A stretch of 40,986 bases of DNA from Bacteroidota bacterium (lineage in GTDB: Bacteria > Bacteroidota > Bacteroidia > Chitinophagales > Saprospiraceae). The stretch spans positions 1 through 40,986 of the forward strand of contig JANSWP010000066.1 of the NCBI GenBank assembly GCA_024743405.1, written 5' to 3'. Within the stretch, counting starts at the first letter, position 1, and each line of letters opens with the position of its first letter. Both the position numbers and the translations under genes were made by a program. The notes beneath the pieces are model-generated. The model saw only the letters and a list, made by a program, of their open reading frames with translations, ran no database searches and was not told the origin of the DNA. Positions 35,091-40,986 of this stretch are shown here, one piece after another.

Positions 35091-36920
35091 TTAATGCTGC
35101 ACCATAAACGCCTTGCTGATGCCGCCATCCACTGTATTAACGTTTAGGAAGTACTGGCCGGCGGGCAGTGTGGAAACATCGAGTGTGGCGTTGTCAGATT
35201 TGCCAACAATATCCCTGGTAATAACAGACATCACCTGGCCATTGCTGTTCACAATGTTGTAAGAAATAATATGGTAGTTTTTGGACAACCTGGTTTCTAC
35301 GTTCAGTAAGTTGCTGACCGGATTTGGATAGACTTCAAAAGAACCAATTTCAGGGTTGATCTTGCCTATGCTGGTTGGCAGTGCATTGATAGTCAGTGCG
35401 GCAGCCAAAGGATAGGGGCTGTTTGGGACAAATATTGCCTCACTAAAATTAGGGATGTCATTATCAAATGTACTTGCGTATAAATAGGGAAGATCGGCAA
35501 AGGTTGCATTGTCCGGAAAATTGTCGGTATAAAATTTATGATTGTAATTTACATCTATTCCAAAAGCGACTATATCATTTCCTCGATAGCGCAACCCTAT
35601 GAAGTAAGTTTTATCATTGCCAGGTACGATGTATCCAGGGTCTCCTGAAGTAATACTATACAATGGCATTTTTATCCAATCAGTTTGTTCTGTCGGATTT
35701 GGGAAAAAATCTATTAACCCAATGGCAACCAATTCGATTTCATCATTCGTTACCTCTCCGTCTGAATTGGTATCATTCCAGTCGTAAACATAAGTTTGCA
35801 CGTTGTCTGCACCTACTTGCCCCAGATTCATGTTTGGAGGACCCGCTACTATGAAAAACTCGATAGAGTCGAGTTGGTACCCCTCTCCCAGCGGCATCCG
35901 GAACCCAGCAAGATATTCAGATTCACCCGGACCAAATGCGATTGCCAGGCCAGCTGAAGGGCGGTTATTAGCGGTGTCCCATCCGCCTTTTGCATACACA
36001 TTTTCCGAAAGAAGATAATCAAATGAAAATTCGTTGTCAACACTGTAATTATCGGTACTGTCGGAAGTGATTGAGTAGGTAACGGAATAGGTGCCGGGAC
36101 CGGCATCAGCTGCGTATCCATTATCCATGAATAGGTTGGCGGATGAGTCGACTTCCAGCAATTGAAGGGAGTTTTCGTCAGTGTGTACGTTTGATGCAGT
36201 TCCCCCACCAACAGGGGTGTGATCAATAGACACGCTCAGGGTGAGATTGTGTGCATCATTTTGTCCCCTATTTTTTATGAGGGCTCCTGGCAGCAAAGAT
36301 GCACCCGAAGCTACAGATTGCAGGACAGGCATTACACCATTTTGCGCCCGCATGATGTCTTCATGGAGTGAGCCAACGTCATTGGGAAACCTGATGGTAC
36401 CTATAGTCATATTGACAGAACCACTCGCTAATGCAGCTTTGATGAGGGTACCCTCATCATTTCTGATCATGACAACAGGTATCACAATGGCAGAACTGGA
36501 ATCACCGCCCCCCATATTTGTTGGCGCACCAGGCACATCATTAATAACTACAATAGCAATTGCTCCGGCTATTTGTGCCTGGTATGCCTGCATACTAAAG
36601 AAACAGCCGGGTGTACGATCCACTAAGGCAATTTTGCCTGTGAGTTCAGCACTATTAGTCAATGAATCACAAGTTAACCCAGTTGCACTTTCAGCAATCA
36701 CTACATCTTCTGTCCATTCTCCTGTAGAAATGTCAGCTCCCCAGAAAAAAAACGAAGGTATACCAGGTTGAGGATTGGAGGCGTTGAAATCATAACTTCC
36801 TGCAAGATTGGCCGGGGAATTAACCAATACAACCGTTTGCTGGGAATGGGCGGCATAGCTAAATGCGGCGCAAATGAAAGTAAACAGTAATTGTTTACAC
36901 ATGGCTAAGGATTTATGCAA
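35091..36920 (-). CDS. Secreted PA-domain protein with T9SS sorting domain
   Basis: The protein has 609 residues from 36920, or 603 from the ATG at 36902, which places the signal peptide (QLLFTFICAAFSYAAHSQ) nearer the N-terminus. Residues about 50-180 form a protease-associated (PA) domain (GKIALVDRTPGCFFSMQAYQ core RTPGCFF, AGAIAIVVIND, IPVVMI). A middle beta-rich region (about 200-500) has no catalytic motif. The last ~80 residues are a T9SS type-A sorting domain: FEVYPNPVSNLLNVE, LDVSTLPAGQYFLNV, KAFMVQH. It would be secreted through the type IX system and attached to the surface or released. PA domains mediate protein interaction in proteases, yet no protease domain is present. Convergent with the pseudogene across a bidirectional terminator. 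Confidence 0.88.
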   Translation of the reverse strand: MHKSLAMCKQLLFTFICAAFSYAAHSQQTVVLVNSPANLAGSYDFNASNPQPGIPSFFFWGADISTGEWTEDVVIAESATGLTCDSLTNSAELTGKIALVDRTPGCFFSMQAYQAQIAGAIAIVVINDVPGAPTNMGGGDSSSAIVIPVVMIRNDEGTLIKAALASGSVNMTIGTIRFPNDVGSLHEDIMRAQNGVMPVLQSVASGASLLPGALIKNRGQNDAHNLTLSVSIDHTPVGGGTASNVHTDENSLQLLEVDSSANLFMDNGYAADAGPGTYSVTYSITSDSTDNYSVDNEFSFDYLLSENVYAKGGWDTANNRPSAGLAIAFGPGESEYLAGFRMPLGEGYQLDSIEFFIVAGPPNMNLGQVGADNVQTYVYDWNDTNSDGEVTNDEIELVAIGLIDFFPNPTEQTDWIKMPLYSITSGDPGYIVPGNDKTYFIGLRYRGNDIVAFGIDVNYNHKFYTDNFPDNATFADLPYLYASTFDNDIPNFSEAIFVPNSPYPLAAALTINALPTSIGKINPEIGSFEVYPNPVSNLLNVETRLSKNYHIISYNIVNSNGQVMSVITRDIVGKSDNATLDVSTLPAGQYFLNVNTVDGGISKAFMVQH

Positions 36921-37110
36921 CTATATGTAAAGTCAATTTTACCCAAAAAATTGGGAATTCTCTAGAAAAAAAACTTGTCAGAAGAAGGAAGAAAGATTTG
37001 ATTTATCTCACTAACCGCTCAACGGAATAGTTGCGATGATGAAAAAAGGAATGAAAGAATGTCAAATTAAACATTTTAACTCGATAATCAGGTAAAAGGA
37101 AGAGAATATT
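36921..37110. other. Intergenic region upstream of the PA-domain gene
   Basis: AT-rich stretch that should contain the minus-strand promoter of the PA-domain gene. No other structure was recognised. Confidence 0.35.
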
Positions 37111-37332
37111 AGGGCAAACGCACCAAAATTAAAAATTTCAATTTCAAGGGGTTGTGTACCCTACAACCGTTGAATAAGCTGGTGCTCAGTGCCACGGGGT
37201 TGTGTAAAAAATCGAAATTTACCAAATTTGTTTCACTCAAAAAATCAAGACATTACACAGGCGATATTTTGTCAATTGAATTGAAAATTGCCTTTTTACA
37301 CAACCCCTTAATAATATTGATGCGTTTGCCCT
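37111..37332. repeat. Family-4 MITE-like element
   Basis: Terminal inverted repeats AGGGCAAACGCACCAA (37111-37126) and TTGATGCGTTTGCCCT (37317-37332) match at 15 of 16 positions over 222 bp. Just inside, AAGGGGTTGTGTA (37146-37158) is inverted as TACACAACCCCTT (37297-37309), and a further direct copy GGGGTTGTGTA lies near 37196. No coding capacity. Confidence 0.8.
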
Positions 37333-37416
37333 GAAGAGATAAGACTTCTTTTTCAAAAAATAAACAGCCTTTCTATATTGTTGCGGGGAGTTAAATGTGG
37401 AAGATTTGCAGGAGGT

Positions 37417-37496
37417 CCAGATTTTGAAAGAATGCGGAATGAGGCGAGATGGGAGGAATTAATGCAAAATATTTCTCTGACCAAGTCAAAGACTAA
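37417..37496 (+). pseudogene. Remnant of a caspase-TPR C-terminus
   Basis: The translation FERMRNEARWEELMQ matches the extreme C-terminus of the family (FTEMQKEAKWGELMEKYFP at the pseudogene ending 34947). After MQ a one-base shift is needed to read KYFSDQVKD and the TAA at 37494-37496. Everything upstream is replaced by the family-4 element and unrelated sequence. Confidence 0.75.
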
Positions 37497-37663
37497 TCGT
37501 ATCTTACGAAATCTGACCTTCCCAACCATCGGCAACGGGGCAAGCGGGTCATTCATTCATCTTAAATCATCGATATGAAAAACAATTCATAGCCCCGACA
37601 GACGCGAGGGCAGATGCCTATTTTGAAATATAGGGTAGGAAACATTTAGCCGAGGAATGGTTC

Positions 37664-37825
37664 TTAGAGTATGTTTGGAATTTGCGTTTGAGTGATTTTT
37701 TGAGGAAATATTATTTTGAAGGAGACATTTTTCGCAGTCAAATGCGGGCAATTTGAGGAGAAAAATAACACTGTTCAAAATGCTATTTGCCGAAAGATCG
37801 CCAAAATCAAAATTCAAACATACTC
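37664..37825. repeat. 162-bp foldback element, tandem copy 1
   Basis: The unit begins TTAGAGTATGTTTGGAATTTG and ends CAAAATTCAAACATACTC, so its ends are inverted repeats of each other. It is followed without a gap by a second copy. The two copies differ at only two visible positions (GGAGACATT versus GGAGGCATT; AAATGCTATT versus AAATGATATT), which indicates a recent duplication. Confidence 0.88.
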
Positions 37826-37988
37826 TTAGAGTATGTTTGGAATTTGCGTTTGAGTGATTTTTTGAGGAAATATTATTTTGAAGGAGGCATTTTTCGCAGT
37901 CAAATGCGGGCAATTTGAGGAGAAAAATAACACTGTTCAAAATGATATTTGCCGAAAGATCGCCAAAATCAAAATTCAAACATACTCT
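37826..37988. repeat. 162-bp foldback element, tandem copy 2
   Basis: Second tandem copy, ending CATACTCT at 37988. Inverted ends AGAGTATGTTTG and CAAACATACTCT bound the unit. The unit is far too long and few in number for a CRISPR repeat, and it encodes nothing convincing in either strand. Confidence 0.88.
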
Positions 37989-38039
37989 AAAAACAATCAA
38001 TGGATTCTCAGATGATATTTGGTTTTTACGTGTGCCCAA

Positions 38040-38160
38040 TATTGTGATAAGATGTACAAGGATAAACTTATGGAATTCGAAAAGGAAGAGGAATAATTCA
38101 AGAAAGCTATCCAAGTTGAATCAAATTTTGTAGGAGCTTACAGAGTACTTAGGGTTTCTT
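38040..38160 (+). pseudogene. Remnant TPR segment of a lost caspase-TPR gene
   Basis: One frame reads KDKLMEFEKEEE, a stop, then FKKAIQVESNFVGAY, a typical TPR helix pair as found in the intact tails (KAIQIDSTYSTAYARLG). The segment has no start and an internal stop. With the C-terminal fragment at 37417 it suggests that a further paralog once stood here. Confidence 0.6.
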
Positions 38161-38164
38161 TATT

Positions 38165-38243
38165 TTATCAGTAACCTCTCTTCTTTTAATCAAATCAAGT
38201 ATATTCACTAAATTATTTATTTTCAGCTTCAAAAGAACGAGAG
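38165..38243 (+). promoter_or_regulatory. Conserved leader of the last caspase paralog
   Basis: GTAACCT starts at 38171, 73 nt before the ATG, followed by TTTTAATCAAATCAAGTATA and TTATTTTCAGCTTCAAAAG. Order and spacing match the leaders at 16119-16217 and 23667-23765, although the far-upstream ACGTTACTCAAAACGC part is absent. Confidence 0.6.
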
Positions 38244-40796
38244 ATGAAGACTACTCATACCCTATTTTTTCTTTTCCTTTTTAAATTTGGTTTCTCCCAA
38301 ACCCTATCTCTCGACACCGGCACCACCCGCGCCGTCATCGTCGGTATCTCCGATTATCAAGATGAAGGTATTCCGGACTTGCAATTTGCCCATAGAGATG
38401 CCAATGCAATGGTGGCTTACCTACAGTCAAAAGCAGGGGGCGAAATACCCAATGACCAAATGAAAATTTTGTTGAATAAAGAAGCGACGACAGCTCAGAT
38501 TGTTGCTGCATTTGATTGGCTATTAATGCAAACAAAGGAGGGCGATCAGTGTATTATTTATTTCTCAGGACATGGAGATGTAGAAGTCAAGACAAGGAGC
38601 CAGTTGGGCTTTTTACTTACTTGGGATTCGCCCGCTCAATCTTATATGGCAGGTGCTTATCCGTTGTTTTATTTACAAGATGTTATTGCTACGCTTTCTT
38701 TAGATAAAAATGCCAAAGTAATGCTCATTACGGATGCTTGTCGATCGGGGAAATTGGCGGGAGATGCGATTGGAGGAGCTAAGTTGACCAATTCTAATCT
38801 CGCCAAACAATACGGAAGTGAAATCAAAATTCTTTCGTGTCAGCCAGATGAATATAGTGCAGAAGGAGAGCAGTGGGGAGGTGGTAGAGGTGTCTTTTCC
38901 TATTATTTATTAGAGGGTTTGTATGGATTGGCAGATAATAATGAAGACCTCCAAATCAACTTACTCGAAATCGAGCGTTATCTCGTCGATCATGTTTTGC
39001 CTGATGTGGCACCTGCTAGTCAAATACCGATGGCGGTGGGATCTAAAGGAGAACGGATTGCGTGGGTAGATAATGAGTCTCTTGATCGAATCAAACAAGA
39101 ACGTCAAAACCCATCAGTAGGTGATTTGGCTTTCAAAGGTATTCTTTCAGAGGAGGATCTAGTGGCAGCGTTGACCCCTCGACTAAAAACTATGTACACC
39201 TCTTTTCAGGACATATTGAAAGAAAAATTAGCCCTAGAGTCAGCGGATTCTATTTATCAATTGATGATAAAGGAGGAAGGCTTAACCAATTTGCAGCCTA
39301 CCATTAAACGCCAATATGCAGCGGCATTGCAAGATGAAGTGCAACAGGCCCTTAATGCGTTATTAGAATCAGATCCCTCAGAGAGTAATAAGTTTTATTA
39401 CAATCCAGAAAAATATTATATCTATCCAGATTATATCCAGCGAAGTATGGATTTGTTGGGTGCCGATCATTATTTGATTCCCTCATTGCAGGCAAAAAAG
39501 TACTATTTTGAAGCAAATAACATCATTCGGAGTTTCTCAGAATCGGATGAATATGACAAAGCAATCCGAGATTCGATGCGAATACTTCCCGCTCAGCTCA
39601 TCGATAGTGCGATAGCACTTCAGCCCGAGGCGGCTTATTTATATTTTAGCAAAGGGTTTATCTATAGTTTTCGGGTACCTAGTATGATTGATTCCATTCT
39701 TTATTATGAGCAAAAAGCGATTGAATTATCGCCCCAGTGGTTGCTACCTTATTTGACTATTGCAGGCGAGTATCAATTTAATTTACAGGATTTAGTCAAA
39801 GCGGAAGAATGGCTTTTAAAAGCAAGAGATATTCATCCAAAAGCTTTTGTTGTTTTAGAAAAGCTTACTTGGCTTTATCAAGGGCTCGGGAAGTCTGATA
39901 AGGCATTAGAAACAGCCAAGTCAATGGTAGAGTCCAGACCTGAATTATTTAATAGTCATGGAAATTTGGGTTCGACCTATTTTCAAATGAAAAATTATCC
40001 AGAAGCCTTAAAATCTTTAGAAAAAGCCTTTGAACTAGATGATCATCCCCGAACTTTTGTGCCTCAATATTTAGGCTTTGTGTATATGGCGACTCGACAA
40101 CAAACCAAAGGAATATCTTTTTATGAAAAAATATTAGCGGATGAAAGAACGCCGTATTGGATGAAAGCTCGATTTTATACCTGGTATGGAAAAGGAATAC
40201 TCAATTATAATCATGATTTTGAGAAAGCGAAAGAACTCTTGACAGAAGCATTTCAATTACTTCATTTTCCACAAGACTTGTTAGAGATAATGGTCTGGCA
40301 GGCTAAAGCTGAACTTGAACAAGGACACAAAGAAGAAGCTCATCAATTATTGGATCAAGCACTTAGCAATGATTCGCTCTATGTGAATGCTTTCATTTTA
40401 GCCTATGCTTTGAAGGGAGAACTGGCCTATCAAGCTGGCAATATGCAGGTTGCTGAAGATTTTTTCAAAAAAGGAGCGGATTACCCCGGCGATAATTATT
40501 TCAAGGAAGAGGCACTCTACCGATACGGTACCTTTTTAATTGCTGAAAATCGGTTGGAAGAAGCAAAGAAACAGTTTGAATCCTGTAACTGGATTACCAA
40601 TAATCAAGGCTATTATGGCTATTATGGAATGGCACTTTTGGCTGCAAAGCAAGAGGATACTGTATTAGCCTTACAGCATTTAGAATGGGCATTAGATCGG
40701 TTTTACCCCATTAAAGAACCCATTTTGTCAGAGCCTATGTTTGAAGAGATTAGACGTATCAAAGAATTTAAAGTATTAATGGAGAAGCATTTTTAG
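38244..40796 (+). CDS. Secreted caspase-like (C14) protease with medium TPR tail, paralog 8
   Basis: The 850-residue protein starts MKTTHTLF, with a signal peptide ending GFSQ. The caspase domain (about 25-270) has SGHGD (His110), TDACRSGKLAG (Cys166) and EGEQWGGGRG, so it should be active. The linker (LQPTIKRQYAAALQDEVQQALNALL) is more diverged than in the others. The tail has about nine TPR-like units (SLEKAFELDDHPRTF, AEDFFKKGADYPGDN) and ends in FEEIRRIKEFKVLMEKHF, a variant of the short-tail C-terminus. It stands alone behind a field of repeats and gene debris, with its own leader. No sorting domain is visible at the C-terminus. Confidence 0.92.
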   Translation: MKTTHTLFFLFLFKFGFSQTLSLDTGTTRAVIVGISDYQDEGIPDLQFAHRDANAMVAYLQSKAGGEIPNDQMKILLNKEATTAQIVAAFDWLLMQTKEGDQCIIYFSGHGDVEVKTRSQLGFLLTWDSPAQSYMAGAYPLFYLQDVIATLSLDKNAKVMLITDACRSGKLAGDAIGGAKLTNSNLAKQYGSEIKILSCQPDEYSAEGEQWGGGRGVFSYYLLEGLYGLADNNEDLQINLLEIERYLVDHVLPDVAPASQIPMAVGSKGERIAWVDNESLDRIKQERQNPSVGDLAFKGILSEEDLVAALTPRLKTMYTSFQDILKEKLALESADSIYQLMIKEEGLTNLQPTIKRQYAAALQDEVQQALNALLESDPSESNKFYYNPEKYYIYPDYIQRSMDLLGADHYLIPSLQAKKYYFEANNIIRSFSESDEYDKAIRDSMRILPAQLIDSAIALQPEAAYLYFSKGFIYSFRVPSMIDSILYYEQKAIELSPQWLLPYLTIAGEYQFNLQDLVKAEEWLLKARDIHPKAFVVLEKLTWLYQGLGKSDKALETAKSMVESRPELFNSHGNLGSTYFQMKNYPEALKSLEKAFELDDHPRTFVPQYLGFVYMATRQQTKGISFYEKILADERTPYWMKARFYTWYGKGILNYNHDFEKAKELLTEAFQLLHFPQDLLEIMVWQAKAELEQGHKEEAHQLLDQALSNDSLYVNAFILAYALKGELAYQAGNMQVAEDFFKKGADYPGDNYFKEEALYRYGTFLIAENRLEEAKKQFESCNWITNNQGYYGYYGMALLAAKQEDTVLALQHLEWALDRFYPIKEPILSEPMFEEIRRIKEFKVLMEKHF

Positions 40797-40830
40797 TAAG
40801 GAATGCGGATATTAATTTGAGCGTAAGGGT

Positions 40831-40986
40831 GGAGGAAATAAATAAGCTACCCAAATTTTAGGGAGTTAATTTTTCTTTAGACGAGGTAAAAAAAACACAG
40901 ACATACCCATAGGTATGGTGAGTATTTTTAACGATGCATAAAGGAAAATTAACAAGTAAAATGGGTAGGTTATATTTTTCCTCCTC
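40831..40986 (+). repeat. Family-3 MITE-like element, second copy reaching the window end
   Basis: It begins GGAGGAAATAAATAAGCTAC and carries the interior CACAGACATACCCATAGG and GAGTATTTTTAACG of the copy at 15945-16104. The right terminus, GGGTAGGTTATATTTTTCC, is inverted relative to the left and is cut or just completed by the end of the window. Confidence 0.78.

Noticed and set aside
37152-37334. 60-codon open frame inside the family-4 element
   Set aside because: It covers the inverted repeats and ends in the terminal repeat, with no protein-like features; it is a by-product of the element.
37664-37988. Direct repeats that could suggest a CRISPR array
   Set aside because: Only two units of 162 bp, joined without spacers and with inverted ends; no cas genes in the window.
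397-40796. Possible CRISPR-linked TPR-CHAT (Craspase) or other cytoplasmic defence caspase system
   Set aside because: All heads carry export signals, there are no cas, NLR, gasdermin or nucleotide-sensing genes, and the domain order is protease then TPR. The resemblance is limited to fold and TPRs.

Overview
The window reads as the chromosome of an AT-rich member of the Bacteroidota. The evidence is a SusC/SusD pair with a trailing surface lipoprotein, a secreted protein with a type IX secretion (T9SS) C-terminal sorting domain, and lipoproteins with carboxypeptidase-regulatory-like domains. Many foldback repeats and long TPR proteins would fit a Saprospiraceae-like lineage, but that placement is inference. 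No tRNA, rRNA, CRISPR array, transposase or integrase gene was found.

The dominant feature is a same-strand (+) family of secreted caspase-fold (peptidase C14, metacaspase/orthocaspase-like) proteins with long TPR tails. Six look catalytically intact, each with SGHGD and DACR(A/S)GKLxG motifs: 397-4458, 13353-15713, 16218-20312, 20315-23530, 23766-27845 and 27842-30049; 38244-40796 makes a seventh, so seven in all. One shorter open gene (11245-12414) lost the whole catalytic region by an in-frame deletion. Two longer pseudogenes (31270-31762 and 33747-34947) and three small remnants (4591-4725, 37417-37496, about 38040-38160) are further copies. All members share an N-terminal signal peptide and an almost constant head that runs into the caspase domain, followed by a conserved helical linker and a TPR tail that differs in sequence and length (about 735-1364 residues in total). 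The central block 16218-30748 is packed like an operon: gaps of 2 nt and about 235 nt, a 4-nt ATGA overlap, then a lipoprotein 24 nt downstream.

Interrupting the array are a minus-strand susC-susD-lipoprotein operon with its own terminator (4756-9989), two small carboxypeptidase-regulatory-like lipoproteins (12822-13157, 30074-30748), a repetitive acidic exported protein (32371-33303) and a minus-strand PA-domain/T9SS protein (35091-36920).

Intergenic space is crowded with non-coding foldback elements. Several families have terminal inverted repeats and internal hairpins (MITE-like): 287-372, 10954-11165, 30751-30956 and 33404-33562; 30943-31134; 15945-16104 and 40831-40986; 37111-37332; and a 162-bp element duplicated in tandem at 37664-37988. 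Short REPIN-like palindrome doublets also occur, one inside the signal-peptide coding region of a caspase gene and one inside a caspase pseudogene. Four family members, one of them a remnant, keep the same leader, with a GTAACCT box 73-74 nt before the ATG.

The caspase-TPR products should act outside the cytoplasm. A constant protease head joined to diversified TPR surfaces suggests either a proteolytic system with many targets or a recombining cassette family. The function is not known from the sequence.
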